Of a DNA stretch of 64,000 nucleotides, positions 1-8,928 are shown one piece after another. Every line of letters starts with the position of its first letter. The stretch's first letter is position 1. The notes under the pieces are model-generated. The model had not been told where the DNA came from. It saw only the letters and a list, made by a program, of their open reading frames with translations, and made no database searches. The DNA comes from Actinomyces marseillensis. GTDB lineage: Bacteria; Actinomycetota; Actinomycetes; Actinomycetales; Actinomycetaceae. Where the stretch lies: contig NZ_LT707420.1 in the NCBI RefSeq assembly GCF_900155605.1, forward strand, positions 828,691 to 892,690, in the 5' to 3' direction. The translations under genes were made by a program, and so were the position numbers.

Positions 1-246
1 GGATTCCACGAGGCGCGTACCACCTTTGGTCGTATTGGCGTCAAGGTGTGGATCTACAAGGGCGATATCACCGAGCGTGAGTTTGCCCGCCAGCAGGCTG
101 AGCAGGCCAACCGCGGCGGACGCCGTGGTGGCGAGCGCCGCAACCCGCGTCGCGGCCAGCGTGGCCAGCAGCAGCAGGAGAACACTCAGCAGCAGGAAGC
201 TTCAACTGAGGCACCTGCCGCTACCGAGACCGGAACGGAGGCCTGA
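1..246 (+). CDS. rpsC: 30S ribosomal protein S3, C-terminal part (5' end outside window)
   Basis: Open from base 1 in frame 1. The first residues [21 protein letters not shown] match the end of the second KH-type domain of S3, which helps bind mRNA at the entry channel of the 30S subunit. After this the protein runs into a charged Gln/Arg/Glu-rich tail of about 55 residues, a low-complexity extension common in actinobacterial S3. The gene is cut by the window edge. rplP follows after 5 nt, as in the S10 operon. The identification rests on the motif and on gene order. Confidence 0.96.
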   Translation, partial: GFHEARTTFGRIGVKVWIYKGDITEREFARQQAEQANRGGRRGGERRNPRRGQRGQQQQENTQQQEASTEAPAATETGTEA

Positions 247-251
247 GCCCA

Positions 252-671
252 ATGCTCATTCCCCGTCGTACTAAGTGGCGTAAGCAGCACCGCCCGCACC
301 GCACCGGTTTTGCGACCGGCGGCACGGAGCTCGCATTCGGCGATTACGGCATTCAGGCACTTGAGGGTGCCTACGTGACCAACCGTCAGATCGAAGCTGC
401 TCGTATCGCAATGACCCGTCACGTTAAGCGTGGTGGCAAGGTGTGGATCAACATCTTCCCCGACCGCCCGCTGACCAAGAAGCCCGCCGAAACCCGTATG
501 GGTTCCGGTAAGGGTGCCGTTGAGTGGTGGGTCGCTCCCGTTAAGCCGGGACGCATCATGTTCGAGCTGGCCGGCGTGCCCGAGGCTCTTGCCCGCGAGG
601 CAATGCGTCGCGCCCAGCACAAGCTTCCGATGAAGACCCGTTTCGTGGTCCGCGAGGGTGGTGACAACTGA
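252..671 (+). CDS. rplP: 50S ribosomal protein L16
   Basis: 139 residues, the normal length for L16, which binds 23S rRNA near the A site and the peptidyl transferase centre. It begins [14 protein letters not shown] and contains the conserved block around [16 protein letters not shown] (about residues 78-93). The stop overlaps the rpmC start by one base (TGATGG), implying translational coupling. It lies between rpsC and rpmC as in the standard S10 operon. Confidence 0.98.
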   Translation: MLIPRRTKWRKQHRPHRTGFATGGTELAFGDYGIQALEGAYVTNRQIEAARIAMTRHVKRGGKVWINIFPDRPLTKKPAETRMGSGKGAVEWWVAPVKPGRIMFELAGVPEALAREAMRRAQHKLPMKTRFVVREGGDN

Positions 672-904
672 TGGCCGAAAAGGGTCTGACCACCGCCGAT
701 CTCGACGCCATGGACGATGCACAACTGTCCACCGAACTCGAGAAGGCAAAGGCTGAGCTCTTCAACCTCCGCTTCGCGCAGGCAGTTGGCTCCCTTGAAG
801 ACAACGGTCGTATGAAGACTGTTCGTCGTAATATCGCCCGCATTTACACCATCGCGCGTGAACGGGAGCTTGGCTACCGCACCGCACCTGGCACTGAGGA
901 GTGA
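671..904 (+). CDS. rpmC: 50S ribosomal protein L29
   Basis: 77 residues. The family core ([20 protein letters not shown], then [15 protein letters not shown]) forms the two-helix hairpin of L29 at the peptide exit tunnel, a docking site for trigger factor and SRP. There is a short N-terminal extension ([16 protein letters not shown]) and a short acidic C-terminus. It starts one base before the end of rplP. Its GAGGAG-containing 3' end also supplies the RBS for rpsQ. Confidence 0.97.
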   Translation: MAEKGLTTADLDAMDDAQLSTELEKAKAELFNLRFAQAVGSLEDNGRMKTVRRNIARIYTIARERELGYRTAPGTEE

Positions 905-909
905 CAAAC

Positions 910-1176
910 ATGGCAGAAAGCACTGTGCGCAACGAGCGCAAGGTCCGTCGTGGCTACGTCACCAGTGACAAGATGGACAAGACCGTTGTCGTTGAGATTG
1001 AGGACCGTGTCAAGCACGCCCTCTACGGCAAGGTTATGCGCAAGAGCAAGAAGGTCAAGGTTCACGACGAGCACAACGAGTGCTCCGTTGGCGACCTCGT
1101 CCTGATTATGGAGACTCGTCCGCTCTCCGCCACCAAGCGGTGGCGCGTGGTCGAGATTCTCGAAAAGGCGAAGTGA
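910..1176 (+). CDS. rpsQ: 30S ribosomal protein S17
   Basis: 88 residues from ATG 910. An in-frame GTG at 901 overlaps the rpmC stop, but the GAGGAG at about 896-901 is correctly spaced only for ATG 910, so that start is used. Typical S17 core: [27 protein letters not shown], then a basic [14 protein letters not shown] and [24 protein letters not shown]17 is a primary 16S rRNA binder needed early in 30S assembly. It is the last gene before a 95-nt spacer that carries a hairpin. Confidence 0.96.
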   Translation: MAESTVRNERKVRRGYVTSDKMDKTVVVEIEDRVKHALYGKVMRKSKKVKVHDEHNECSVGDLVLIMETRPLSATKRWRVVEILEKAK

Positions 1177-1215
1177 CCTTCGCCTAACAGACCGAAATCC
1201 GTTCGGCAAGGCTCG

Positions 1216-1237
1216 GCCCCGGAGGAAACTCCGGGGC
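1216..1237 (+). other. Hairpin between rpsQ and rplN
   Basis: GCCCCGGAG at 1216-1224 pairs with CTCCGGGGC at 1229-1237 around a GAAA tetraloop. There is no T-run after it, so it is unlikely to be a strong terminator. It marks the S10/spc operon boundary and may act as an RNA-processing or attenuation element. Confidence 0.55.
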
Positions 1238-1271
1238 AGAGAACCGGCTCGACGACAGGAGTCAGTAGAAA

Positions 1272-1640
1272 ATGATCCAGCAGGAGTCGCGACTGAAGGT
1301 CGCCGACAACACAGGTGCTAAGGAAATCCTCACCATCCGTGTTCTCGGCGGATCTGGTCGGCGTTATGCCGGAATCGGCGACGTGATCGTCGCCACCGTC
1401 AAGGATGCTATCCCTGGCGGCAATGTTAAGAAGGGGGACGTCGTCAAGGCGGTCATCGTGCGTACGCGCAAGGAGACCCGTCGCCCCGACGGTTCCTACA
1501 TCCGTTTCGATGAAAACGCGGCAGTCATTCTCAAGAATGACGGTGAACCCCGCGGTACGCGTATCTTCGGCCCCGTGGGCCGCGAGCTGCGTGAAAAGAA
1601 GTTCATGCGAATCGTTTCTCTCGCACCGGAGGTGATCTGA
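1272..1640 (+). CDS. rplN: 50S ribosomal protein L14
   Basis: 122 residues, exact family length. It starts [18 protein letters not shown], the hallmark L14 N-terminus, and ends with [20 protein letters not shown]14 contacts 16S rRNA helix 14 in the intersubunit bridge and is a site of RsfS binding. It is the first gene of the spc-type cluster. Its TGA overlaps the rplX ATG (TGATGG). A GACAGGAG RBS precedes the start by about 9 nt. Confidence 0.98.
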   Translation: MIQQESRLKVADNTGAKEILTIRVLGGSGRRYAGIGDVIVATVKDAIPGGNVKKGDVVKAVIVRTRKETRRPDGSYIRFDENAAVILKNDGEPRGTRIFGPVGRELREKKFMRIVSLAPEVI

Positions 1641-2074
1641 TGGCAGCGAAGATTCGTAAGGGTGACTTGGTCGAGGTCGTTCGTGGACGTACCTCGGATG
1701 AAAAGGAACTCGCAAAGCGCAATGCTCGCCGTGCAGAGCAGGGCCTCGCGCCCCTCAAGCCCGGCGACAAGGGCAAGCAGGGTCGCGTTATCCGCGTTTT
1801 CCCCGCTGAGGAAAAGGTCCTCGTTGAGGGCATTAACCTGAAGACCCGCCATGTTCGTCAGGGACAGACTCAGGGCCAGGCCGGCGGCATCATCACCGTC
1901 GAGGCTCCGATCTCGCTGTCGAAGGTTGCTCTGGTGGATCCCGAGACGAAGCAGCGCGTTCGCGTTGGCTTCCGCGAGGACACCGTTGAGCGTGACGGCC
2001 GTACGCGCACCGTTCGCGTCCGCGTCACCCGTGGCGGTGCTCGCCGCGGTATCGAGCAGGGCAAGGAGATCTGA
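1640..2074 (+). CDS. rplX: 50S ribosomal protein L24 with an internal insertion
   Basis: 144 residues, longer than the usual 100-115. The KOW-domain motif is split: [14 protein letters not shown] (about 4-17) is followed by about 22 extra charged residues ([20 protein letters not shown]), and only then by [23 protein letters not shown]. In most L24 the first block runs directly into GKDKGK. The remainder (KTRHVRQGQ, then [20 protein letters not shown]) is normal. L24 initiates 50S assembly and sits near the tunnel exit, where the extra loop would probably be exposed. The reading frame is intact, so the insert looks genuine. Confidence 0.95.
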   Translation: MAAKIRKGDLVEVVRGRTSDEKELAKRNARRAEQGLAPLKPGDKGKQGRVIRVFPAEEKVLVEGINLKTRHVRQGQTQGQAGGIITVEAPISLSKVALVDPETKQRVRVGFREDTVERDGRTRTVRVRVTRGGARRGIEQGKEI

Positions 2075-2076
2075 CA

Positions 2077-2622
2077 ATGGCCCCGCGTTTGAAGGAAAAG
2101 TACAACTCCGAAATTCGTGACGCTCTGCGCGAAGAGTTCAAGCACGAAAACCCCATGCAGGTTGGCGGTCTTGTCAAGATCGTTGTCAACATGGGCGTCG
2201 GCGAGGCGGCTCGTGATTCGAAGGCACTTGAGGGCGCGATCCGCGACCTCACTGCCATCACTGGCCAGAAGCCTCAGACGAGTAAGGCGAAGAAGTCGAT
2301 CGCACAGTTCAAGCTGCGTGAGGGCCAGGTTATTGGCGCTTTCGTGACGCTGCGTGGCGATCGCATGTGGGAGTTCCTTGACCGTCTGCTCTCGACTGCG
2401 CTTCCGCGTATTCGTGACTTCCGCGGTCTGTCCTCGAAGCAGTTCGACGGACACGGCAACTACACCTTTGGCCTGACGGAGCAGTCCATGTTCCACGAGA
2501 TCGATCAGGATTCCATCGACCGCGTTCGCGGCATGGATATCACGGTCGTCACCTCGGCCTCCACCGACGAAGAGGGCCGCGCCCTCCTGCGTCACCTCGG
2601 CTTCCCGTTTAAGGAGGACTGA
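2077..2622 (+). CDS. rplE: 50S ribosomal protein L5
   Basis: 181 residues, the usual size. Conserved blocks are [18 protein letters not shown] (around 27-44), [23 protein letters not shown] and [22 protein letters not shown]5 binds 5S rRNA together with L18 and contacts the P-site tRNA elbow. It follows rplX after 2 nt and is followed by rpsZ after 2 nt, with an AAGGAGG-type RBS inside its own 3' end for the next gene. Confidence 0.98.
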   Translation: MAPRLKEKYNSEIRDALREEFKHENPMQVGGLVKIVVNMGVGEAARDSKALEGAIRDLTAITGQKPQTSKAKKSIAQFKLREGQVIGAFVTLRGDRMWEFLDRLLSTALPRIRDFRGLSSKQFDGHGNYTFGLTEQSMFHEIDQDSIDRVRGMDITVVTSASTDEEGRALLRHLGFPFKED

Positions 2623-2624
2623 CC

Positions 2625-2810
2625 ATGGCTAAGACGTCACTGAAGATCAAGGCTGCGCGTAAGCCCAAGTTCGGCGTGCGCGGCTACACCCGGTGCAACC
2701 GCTGCGGTCGTCCCCGCTCGGTGTACCGCAAGTTCGGACTGTGCCGTGTGTGCCTGCGTGAGCTCGCCCTTCGTGGCGATCTTCCGGGTGTCACCAAGAG
2801 CAGCTGGTAA
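2625..2810 (+). CDS. rpsZ: 30S ribosomal protein S14, zinc-binding type
   Basis: 61 residues, the short C+ form of S14. Two CxxC pairs (C24/C27 and C40/C43) would coordinate one zinc ion. The family motif [22 protein letters not shown] is fully present. S14 binds the head of the 30S subunit. The Zn-binding paralogue is often paired elsewhere with a zinc-independent copy induced by zinc starvation; no such copy lies in this window. A strong AAGGAGG RBS overlaps the end of rplE. Confidence 0.98.
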   Translation: MAKTSLKIKAARKPKFGVRGYTRCNRCGRPRSVYRKFGLCRVCLRELALRGDLPGVTKSSW

Positions 2811-2872
2811 AACTGACGTCGTAGGTCCCGGGTTACCGGAGAAACCGCGACGAGGAAGGGGAGAATCCCCAA

Positions 2873-3271
2873 ATGACAATGACTGATCCGATCGCAGACA
2901 TGCTGACGCGTCTGCGTAACGCGAACCATGCGCGCCACGAGTCGGTTTCAATGCCGTACTCGAAGCTCAAAGCCGCAATCGCGAAGATTCTCGTCGAGGA
3001 AGGCTACATTGCCTCTATCGACGTCGAGGATGCCAAGGTCGGCAAGACGCTCGTCATCACCCTCAAGTACGGCTCGCACCGCGAGTCCGCCATCGAGGGC
3101 CTGCAGCGCGTTTCCAAGCCCGGTCTGCGCGTCTATGCCAAGTCCACCAACCTGCCCAAGGTCCGCGGCGGCCTCGGCGTGGCAATTCTGTCCACGTCTT
3201 CCGGCCTGCTCACCGACCGCCAGGCAGCCGAGAAGGGTGTGGGTGGGGAAGTCCTCGCCTACATCTGGTGA
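2873..3271 (+). CDS. rpsH: 30S ribosomal protein S8
   Basis: 132 residues, full length. It starts [20 protein letters not shown] and ends with GGEVLAYIW, both diagnostic of S8. In E. coli S8 is the spc-operon translational repressor; whether that holds here is not visible. A 62-nt spacer separates it from rpsZ and contains a GGGGAG-like RBS about 7 nt upstream of the ATG. Confidence 0.98.
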   Translation: MTMTDPIADMLTRLRNANHARHESVSMPYSKLKAAIAKILVEEGYIASIDVEDAKVGKTLVITLKYGSHRESAIEGLQRVSKPGLRVYAKSTNLPKVRGGLGVAILSTSSGLLTDRQAAEKGVGGEVLAYIW

Positions 3272-3286
3272 TGAGGAGGCTGAGTA

Positions 3287-3823
3287 ATGTCGCGTATTGG
3301 TAAGAATCCGATCGATATCCCCGCCGGCGTTGACGTCACCATCAATGGTGCAGACGTTACCGTCAAGGGCCCCAAGGGAACGCTGAGCCACGTTGTGGCT
3401 GAACCGATCAACGTCGCCATCGAAGGAAGCCAGGTCGTTGTGACCCGCCCCAGCGATGACCGCGTCGCGCGTTCGCTTCACGGCCTGACTCGCACCCTGA
3501 TCGCTAACATGATCGAAGGTGTGACGAAGGGCTTCTCCAAGCAGCTCGAAATCGCCGGTACCGGTTACCGCGTTGTTGCCAAGGGCAAGGACCTTGAGTT
3601 CTCCCTCGGTTTCTCGCACACGGTCCTGGTCACCGCTCCCGAGGGCATCGAGTTCACCGTTGAGTCTCAGACGAAGTTCACCGTCGCAGGCATCGACAAG
3701 CAGCTCGTCGGAGAGACCGCCGCTCGCATCCGTAAGCTCAAGAAGCCTGAACCCTACAAGGGCAAGGGTATCCACTACGTGGGCGAGACCATCCGTCGCA
3801 AGGTTGGAAAGGCTGGTAAGTGA
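3287..3823 (+). CDS. rplF: 50S ribosomal protein L6
   Basis: 178 residues with the two tandem L6 folds. It begins [17 protein letters not shown] and ends with the signature [25 protein letters not shown] near the C-terminus. L6 binds 23S rRNA helix 97 near the factor-binding site. A GAGGAGG-type RBS precedes the ATG. The stop codon shares one base with the rplR start (TGATGG). Confidence 0.98.
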   Translation: MSRIGKNPIDIPAGVDVTINGADVTVKGPKGTLSHVVAEPINVAIEGSQVVVTRPSDDRVARSLHGLTRTLIANMIEGVTKGFSKQLEIAGTGYRVVAKGKDLEFSLGFSHTVLVTAPEGIEFTVESQTKFTVAGIDKQLVGETAARIRKLKKPEPYKGKGIHYVGETIRRKVGKAGK

Positions 3824-4194
3824 TGGCGTACACAGTCAAGGGCAAGGGCAAGTTCGTCGCTCGCAAGCGTCGTCACCTGCGCCTGCGCAAGAAGGTTCAG
3901 GGCACCCCTGCGCGTCCGCGTTTGGTTGTCACCCGTTCGAACCGCCATATGGTCGCACAGATTGTGGACGATACCATCGGTCACACTCTGGTCTCCGCTT
4001 CGACCAAGGAAGCTGCACTCGTTGCCGCTGAAGGTACGAAGAAGGACAAGGCCTACCAGGTCGGCACTCTCATCGCAGAGCGCGCAAAGGCCGCAGGCAT
4101 CACCGCTGTGGTCTTCGACCGCGGTGGCAATAAGTACCACGGCCGCGTTGCGGCAGTCGCAGAAGCCGCCCGTGAGGGCGGACTTGAGCTGTGA
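3823..4194 (+). CDS. rplR: 50S ribosomal protein L18
   Basis: 123 residues from ATG 3823. The GTG at 3820 is inside the rplF stop overlap and would only add one Met. Core: [25 protein letters not shown], then [28 protein letters not shown], the classic L18 C-terminus. L18 binds 5S rRNA with L5. The reading frame ends immediately before the rpsE region, consistent with coupled translation. Confidence 0.97.
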   Translation: MAYTVKGKGKFVARKRRHLRLRKKVQGTPARPRLVVTRSNRHMVAQIVDDTIGHTLVSASTKEAALVAAEGTKKDKAYQVGTLIAERAKAAGITAVVFDRGGNKYHGRVAAVAEAAREGGLEL

Positions 4195-4223
4195 CTGAGG
4201 CTCGAGGAAAGGGAGATCAACTG

Positions 4224-4916
4224 ATGGCTGCATCGCAGCGAAGCAGGAACGGTCAGGAAGGCGCCGAGCGCTCAGGCGACGGCGAACGCCGTGACCGTCG
4301 CTCCGGTCGCGAGAACCGCGACGCTCGTCGGGGCGAAAACAAAGATCAGTACATCGAGCGTGTTGTCACCATCAACCGCGTGTCCAAGGTTGTGAAGGGT
4401 GGACGTCGTTTCTCCTTCACCGCTCTGGTTGTCGTCGGTGACGGTGAAGGCACCGTCGGTATCGGCTACGGAAAGGCCAAGGAAGTTCCCCAGGCTATTT
4501 CCAAGGGTGTTGAGGAAGCGAAGAAGAACTTCTTCCGCGTCCCCATGATCCGCCGTACCATCACTCACGTTGTTCAGGGCCGCGACGCGGCCGGCGAAGT
4601 TCTGCTTCGTCCGGCAGCCCCCGGTACCGGCGTTATCGCCGGCGGCCCCGTCCGTGCAGTCCTCGAGGCTGCAGGCGTCCACGACGTGTTGACGAAGTCG
4701 CTCGGTTCTGACAACGCAATCAACATTGTTCATGCAACTGTTGCCGCACTGAAGCTTCTGGAACAGCCCGAAGCAGTCGCAGCTCGCCGCGGTCTTCCGC
4801 TCGAGCGCGTTGCTCCGGCCTCGATGCTCCGTGCACGCGCAGAAGGCGAAGCTGAGAAGCGCGCTGCCGCAGAGGCAAGCGAAGCTGACAAGGCTGCAGC
4901 GGGGGTGACTGAGTGA
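4224..4916 (+). CDS. rpsE: 30S ribosomal protein S5
   Basis: 230 residues from ATG 4224, chosen because AAAGGGAG lies about 9 nt upstream. A GTG at 4191 in the same frame overlaps the rplR stop and would give 241 residues. About 45 basic/acidic N-terminal residues precede the conserved S5 domain ([21 protein letters not shown], then [21 protein letters not shown]). The C-terminus has an Ala/Glu-rich tail of about 35 residues. S5 is part of the mRNA entry helicase centre and affects decoding accuracy. The stop overlaps the rpmD start. Confidence 0.96.
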   Translation: MAASQRSRNGQEGAERSGDGERRDRRSGRENRDARRGENKDQYIERVVTINRVSKVVKGGRRFSFTALVVVGDGEGTVGIGYGKAKEVPQAISKGVEEAKKNFFRVPMIRRTITHVVQGRDAAGEVLLRPAAPGTGVIAGGPVRAVLEAAGVHDVLTKSLGSDNAINIVHATVAALKLLEQPEAVAARRGLPLERVAPASMLRARAEGEAEKRAAAEASEADKAAAGVTE

Positions 4917-5098
4917 TGGCAAATCTGAAGATCACACAGGTCAAGTCCTCCATCGGCGCCAAGCAGAACATGAAGGACACACTGCGCACCCTCGGGCTGC
5001 GCAAGATCGGCCAGAGCGTCGTTCGTGAGGATTCGGAAACCGTTCGCGGTGCGATCCACACGGTGCGTCACCTGGTTACTGTTGAGGAGGTCGACTGA
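4916..5098 (+). CDS. rpmD: 50S ribosomal protein L30
   Basis: 60 residues. [36 protein letters not shown] is a complete L30 core. The ATG at 4916 shares its A with the rpsE TGA; an upstream GTG at 4913 is less likely. It ends 2 nt before rplO, with GAGGAGG in its last codons serving as the rplO RBS. Confidence 0.97.
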   Translation: MANLKITQVKSSIGAKQNMKDTLRTLGLRKIGQSVVREDSETVRGAIHTVRHLVTVEEVD

Positions 5099-5100
5099 CC

Positions 5101-5580
5101 ATGGCGGACTCCACGAAGAACACCGGTGAAGAGCAGGTGCGCGTCGTTCGACTGCACCACCTGCGTCCCGCCGCTGGTGCAAAGACCGCGAAGACCCGCG
5201 TTGGCCGCGGTGAAGGTTCAAAGGGTAAGACCGCTGGACGTGGTACCAAGGGCACCAAGGCCCGTTACCAGGTTCCCGCAGGCTTCGAGGGTGGACAGAT
5301 GCCCATCCACATGCGCCTTCCCAAGCTGCGTGGTTTCAAGAACCCCTTCCGCGTTGAGTACCAGGTCGTCAACGTCGGTCGTCTGCAGGAGCTTTTCCCC
5401 GAAGGTGGAAAGGTGACTGTCGAGGATCTCGTTGCACGCAATGCGGTGCGTGACGGTTGGGCAGTTAAGGTGCTGGGCACCGGCGAGCTCACTGTTAAGC
5501 TCGAGGTTGAGGTCGACTCCTGGTCGGCTTCTGCAGAAGCAAAGATTACTGCTGCTGGCGGATCTATCAAGACCCGCTAA
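5101..5580 (+). CDS. rplO: 50S ribosomal protein L15
   Basis: 159 residues. The family signature [34 protein letters not shown] begins near residue 17, and [18 protein letters not shown] follows. A late assembly protein of the 50S core. It is the last gene of the spc-type run here; a GC-rich hairpin follows and secY appears to have its own promoter. Confidence 0.98.
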   Translation: MADSTKNTGEEQVRVVRLHHLRPAAGAKTAKTRVGRGEGSKGKTAGRGTKGTKARYQVPAGFEGGQMPIHMRLPKLRGFKNPFRVEYQVVNVGRLQELFPEGGKVTVEDLVARNAVRDGWAVKVLGTGELTVKLEVEVDSWSASAEAKITAAGGSIKTR

Positions 5581-5592
5581 GTAGTGATTGCC

Positions 5593-5625
5593 ACGGGGGT
5601 GGCTCGGTTTCCGGGCCACCCCCGT
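5593..5625 (+). terminator. Hairpin after rplO
   Basis: ACGGGGGTGGC (5593-5603) pairs with GCCACCCCCGT (5615-5625), an 11-bp perfect stem. The downstream sequence (TCCGCTTTCT) is only moderately T-rich, so termination may be partial, allowing read-through to secY. Confidence 0.7.
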
Positions 5626-5751
5626 TCCGCTTTCTCACCAACACGGCCTGATCCCCACAAGCGGCATCGCACATAGGGGAGAGGGCCTTTACTCATCTCA
5701 CAGTTTTCCAAGTTTGCTACCTTTAATTCACAGAATCAGTGTTATTTCAGG

Positions 5752-5757
5752 TAGGCT
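5752..5757 (+). promoter_or_regulatory. Candidate -10 box for secY-adk
   Basis: TAGGCT about 55 nt upstream of the TTG start. The same hexamer appears in front of infA, sdhC, the sugar-binding lipoprotein gene and (minus strand) fumC. No convincing -35 is visible; TTCACA lies at 5727 with 19-nt spacing. Confidence 0.4.
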
Positions 5758-5812
5758 TTTGGGAGTCCTGCGATCTGTGGATCGCATTTATTCCATCTAC
5801 TAGGAGGAAGCC

Positions 5813-7105
5813 TTGCTCAGTGCGTTCGCGCAGGCATTCCGTACCCCAGATCTTCGACGGAAGCTTCTTTTCTCGCTGTTCATTATGGCGATGTTCCGTC
5901 TTGGATCCTTCATCCCAACTCCGGGCGTTGACTCACAGGCAGTTGCGAAGTGTCTAGCTCAGCAAAACGACGCCTCGCTTTTGGACCTCGTCAACCTATT
6001 CTCCGGTGGGGCGCTCCTCCAGTTGTCTGTCTTCGCGTTGGGCATCATGCCCTACATCACCGCGTCGATTATTATCCAGCTTCTTCGCGTCGTGATCCCG
6101 CGCTTCGACGACCTCCACAAGGAAGGTCAGACAGGCCAAGCAAAGCTCACGCAGTACACGCGTTACCTCACAATCTTCTTGGGTATTCTCCAGTCGACGA
6201 CGATGATCTCACTGGCCCGCTCCGGCAACCTTTTCGCCGGATGCGCAGAGAAGGTTATTCCCTCAAACTCCGTGTGGACCTTCCTCCTCATGATGATCGT
6301 GATGACGGCCGGTACCGGTGTCATCATGTGGCTGGGTGAATTGATCACCGAGCGCGGCATCGGTAACGGTATGTCCCTCTTGATCTTCACCTCAATCACC
6401 GCGCGTATGCCCGCGCAGCTTCTGACCATCGGCCAGGGCGGTAAGTGGGGAGCGGTCTTCGCGATCCTCGGCCTCATGCTTGTCGTCTCGATTGTGGTTG
6501 TCTACCTCGAGCAGGCTCAGCGCCGAATTCCGGTTCAGTACGCAAAGCGCATGATCGGCCGGCGCCAATACGGTGGAACCACCACCTATATCCCGCTCAA
6601 GATCAACATGTCCGGTGTTATCCCGGTCATCTTCGCATCATCTCTTCTTGCATTCCCCCCGATGCTTGCTCAGTTTGGCCGCCAGGACTCCAAGTGGGTC
6701 CAATGGATCAGCGCCAACTTCCATCAGGACGCGTGGCCCTACTTGACCACCTACGCCCTGCTCACGCTCTTCTTCACCTTCTTCTACACCGCGATCACTT
6801 TCGATCCCGATGAAGTAGCGGACAACATGAAGCGCTACGGTGGCTTTATTCCCGGCTATCGTGCCGGCCGTCCGACGGCTGAATATCTGCGCTACGTGAT
6901 CAACCGAATCACCACCGCCGGTGCTCTCTACTTGGTCACTGTCGCATTGATCCCGTCGTTGGCGATCATCCCGCTGCATATTTCTCAAGGACAAATGCCC
7001 TTCGGCGGCACGACCCTTCTGATTATCATCGGTGTCGGCCTGCAGACGGTGAAGGAAATTAATACACAGCTTCAACAGCACCACTACGAAGGATTCTTGC
7101 GATGA
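5813..7105 (+). CDS. secY: Protein translocase subunit SecY
   Basis: 430 residues with ten hydrophobic segments, the central channel of the SecYEG translocon in the cytoplasmic membrane. Family landmarks: MLSAFAQAFRTPDLRRKL at the N-terminus, GIMPYITASIIIQLL (TM2) and GGFIPGYRAGRPTAEYL in the cytoplasmic C5 loop that contacts SecA and the ribosome. The start is a TTG: AGGAGGA lies 5 nt upstream, and no ATG or GTG fits the family N-terminus. The stop overlaps the adk start (ATGA), so secY and adk are co-translated. Confidence 0.97.
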   Translation: MLSAFAQAFRTPDLRRKLLFSLFIMAMFRLGSFIPTPGVDSQAVAKCLAQQNDASLLDLVNLFSGGALLQLSVFALGIMPYITASIIIQLLRVVIPRFDDLHKEGQTGQAKLTQYTRYLTIFLGILQSTTMISLARSGNLFAGCAEKVIPSNSVWTFLLMMIVMTAGTGVIMWLGELITERGIGNGMSLLIFTSITARMPAQLLTIGQGGKWGAVFAILGLMLVVSIVVVYLEQAQRRIPVQYAKRMIGRRQYGGTTTYIPLKINMSGVIPVIFASSLLAFPPMLAQFGRQDSKWVQWISANFHQDAWPYLTTYALLTLFFTFFYTAITFDPDEVADNMKRYGGFIPGYRAGRPTAEYLRYVINRITTAGALYLVTVALIPSLAIIPLHISQGQMPFGGTTLLIIIGVGLQTVKEINTQLQQHHYEGFLR

Positions 7106-7677
7106 CCGCTATCGTTCTCCTCGGCCCTCCCGGAGCGGGCAAGGGCACACAGGCAGCACGTATCGCCGAGCGTTTGGGTATTCCCGCGATCTCGACCGGA
7201 GAGATTTTCCGCGCCAATATGTCCGAGGGCACTGAGCTGGGCAAGCGTGCCAAGGAGTACATGGAACGCGGAGAGTTCGTTCCCGACTCTGTCACGAACC
7301 CCATGGTGAAGGTTCGCCTCGCGGCGCCCGACACCGCAAATGGTTTCCTTCTTGACGGATACCCGCGCACGCTCGAGCAAGCACATGTGCTACGCGACAT
7401 GCTCGCTGAGCTGGGTGTTAGCCTCGACGTCGTCCTCGAAATTCAGGTCGACGAAGACGAGGTTGTTGCTCGCATGCTCAAGCGCGCGACCGAGCAGAAC
7501 CGCGCGGATGACACCGAACCCGTGATCCGCCACCGCCTCGAGATCTACCATGAACTGACCGAGCCCATGGCCACCTACTACGCAGACCAGGATCTGCTTC
7601 AGGCAATCGATGGTCGCGGAACGATTGACGAAGTCAGCGAACGCATCTTCGCAGTCTTGGACGGTCTCAATAACTAA
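7102..7677 (+). CDS. adk: Adenylate kinase
   Basis: 191 residues; ATP + AMP to 2 ADP in the cytoplasm. The P-loop GPPGAGKGT is at residues 8-16, and LLDGYPRTLEQA is the AMP-site signature. The LID is the short, zinc-free form (RMLKRATEQNRADDTEPVIRHRL) common in actinobacteria. It overlaps secY by 4 nt and is followed by a strong terminator-like hairpin before map, although the secY-adk-map order is the classical arrangement. Confidence 0.97.
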   Translation: MTAIVLLGPPGAGKGTQAARIAERLGIPAISTGEIFRANMSEGTELGKRAKEYMERGEFVPDSVTNPMVKVRLAAPDTANGFLLDGYPRTLEQAHVLRDMLAELGVSLDVVLEIQVDEDEVVARMLKRATEQNRADDTEPVIRHRLEIYHELTEPMATYYADQDLLQAIDGRGTIDEVSERIFAVLDGLNN

Positions 7678-7719
7678 AGCATTGCGTACATGGCGCTCGA
7701 TGTGGCGTTGACGCAAAAC

Positions 7720-7752
7720 TGGGGCGCGGTGGCAAACGACCATCGCGCCCCA
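7720..7752 (+). terminator. Rho-independent-like terminator between adk and map
   Basis: A 13-bp stem: TGGGGCGCGGTGG (7720-7732) pairs with CCATCGCGCCCCA (7740-7752), with one G-T wobble, followed by TAATTTTTATC. It overlaps the leader of map, so it may act as a partial attenuator between the two genes. Confidence 0.75.
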
Positions 7753-7776
7753 TAATTTTTATCTGAAGGAAACAGC

Positions 7777-8757
7777 ATGTCTCGCATTGAATACAAAACT
7801 CGCGACCAGATGAAGTGGATGCGTGAGTCTGGACTTGTCGTCGCAGAAATTCACCGCAGCCTGCGTGAAGCAGCACGCCCTGGTATCACGACAGCTGAAC
7901 TTGACGAAGTGAGCGCCGACGCGATCCGCCGCTGTGGTGCTCGTTCGAATTTCCTCAACTACTACGGTTATCCCGCCACCGTATGTATTTCCCCCAATGA
8001 CGTTATCGTCCATGGCATTCCTGGAAAGTACAAGCTTGCCGCCGGTGACATCGTGAGCTTTGACTGTGGCGCATGGCTCGAGCGCTCTGGCCAGCAGTGG
8101 CACGGTGACGCTGCCTTCACCTTGGTCATTGGCGACGAATTCACGAGCGACGAGGACTTTGCCGCCACTTGGGTGCGCCGCCACCAAGGCCCCGGAGCAG
8201 GCAAGCGCTGGGGTAGCGCACTTCCTGCAGCAGGTGCGTCCTCGCCGGCCGAGGCCTCGGCAGTGGTATCGAAGCAGGGGAGCGTCGCGCGCAGGCGTGA
8301 GCTGGACCTGGTGACGCGCGAGGCTTTGTGGGCCGCGCTTGCTTCCGTCGCGCATGGAAAGCGTGTGAGCGCGATCGGCGAGGCCGTGGAACGCGTCGTT
8401 GCTGAACGCGCGGAAGACCTGGGCTGGGAAGCGGGAATCATTGAGGACTTCACGGGGCACGGCATCGGAACAAAGATGCATCAGGACCCGGAGGTTCTGA
8501 ACTATCGCGTGCGCGGACTCATGCCGAAATTGCGTCCGGGAATGGTTCTTGCTGTGGAACCGATGCTGACGACCGGTGATATTGAGACCCTGACAGAAAA
8601 CGATGACTGGACCGTGCGTTCGGTTGACGGTTCAGATGCCGCTCAGTGGGAGCATACCGTGGCGATCCTCGACGATGGCATCAGTATTCTCAGTGCGATC
8701 GATGGGGGAGTGGCTGGCTTAGCGCCCTTCGGCGTGACCCCGGTCAGCCTCGACTGA
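7777..8757 (+). CDS. map: Type I methionine aminopeptidase with a mid-domain insertion
   Basis: 326 residues; removes N-terminal Met from nascent proteins. All pita-bread metal ligands are present: D96 (FDCGAW), D111 (HGDAAF), H228 (TGHGIG), E261 (VEPML) and E292 (WEHTV); H79 is the substrate-side histidine. Typical type I enzymes are about 255-290 residues. Here about 45 extra residues (roughly 124-172, Ala/Gly/Ser/Arg-rich) lie between LVIGD and ELDLVTREALW, where other MetAPs have a short linker. AAGGAAA lies about 7 nt upstream of the ATG. The insertion keeps the frame and leaves the active site intact. Confidence 0.95.
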   Translation: MSRIEYKTRDQMKWMRESGLVVAEIHRSLREAARPGITTAELDEVSADAIRRCGARSNFLNYYGYPATVCISPNDVIVHGIPGKYKLAAGDIVSFDCGAWLERSGQQWHGDAAFTLVIGDEFTSDEDFAATWVRRHQGPGAGKRWGSALPAAGASSPAEASAVVSKQGSVARRRELDLVTREALWAALASVAHGKRVSAIGEAVERVVAERAEDLGWEAGIIEDFTGHGIGTKMHQDPEVLNYRVRGLMPKLRPGMVLAVEPMLTTGDIETLTENDDWTVRSVDGSDAAQWEHTVAILDDGISILSAIDGGVAGLAPFGVTPVSLD

Positions 8758-8792
8758 CATTAAGCGTGAGGCGATAGACATTGTCTCCGGCT

Positions 8793-8821
8793 TTTCAAGA
8801 GGGCCTCAAATAGCGTAGGCT
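8793..8821 (+). promoter_or_regulatory. Candidate promoter of the infA-rpmJ-rpsM-rpsK cluster
   Basis: TTTCAA at 8793-8798, a 17-nt spacer, then TAGGCT at 8816-8821. It predicts a leader of about 100 nt before infA. The -35 match is weak, so this rests mainly on the -10 and on the 171-nt intergenic gap. Confidence 0.4.
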
Positions 8822-8928
8822 CGACCCTTGGACGTGTCTTTGGGATCAGTATGCCTGTTTTCAAAGACCATCCCGAGCGGCCTGTGGCCGCCCGATTCCG
8901 AAAAAGTAGTAGAGGATAGACGGAGGAT

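Noticed and set aside
901-909. GTG 901 as start of rpsQ
   Set aside because: It lies inside the rpmC stop and too close to GAGGAG; ATG 910 has correct spacing.
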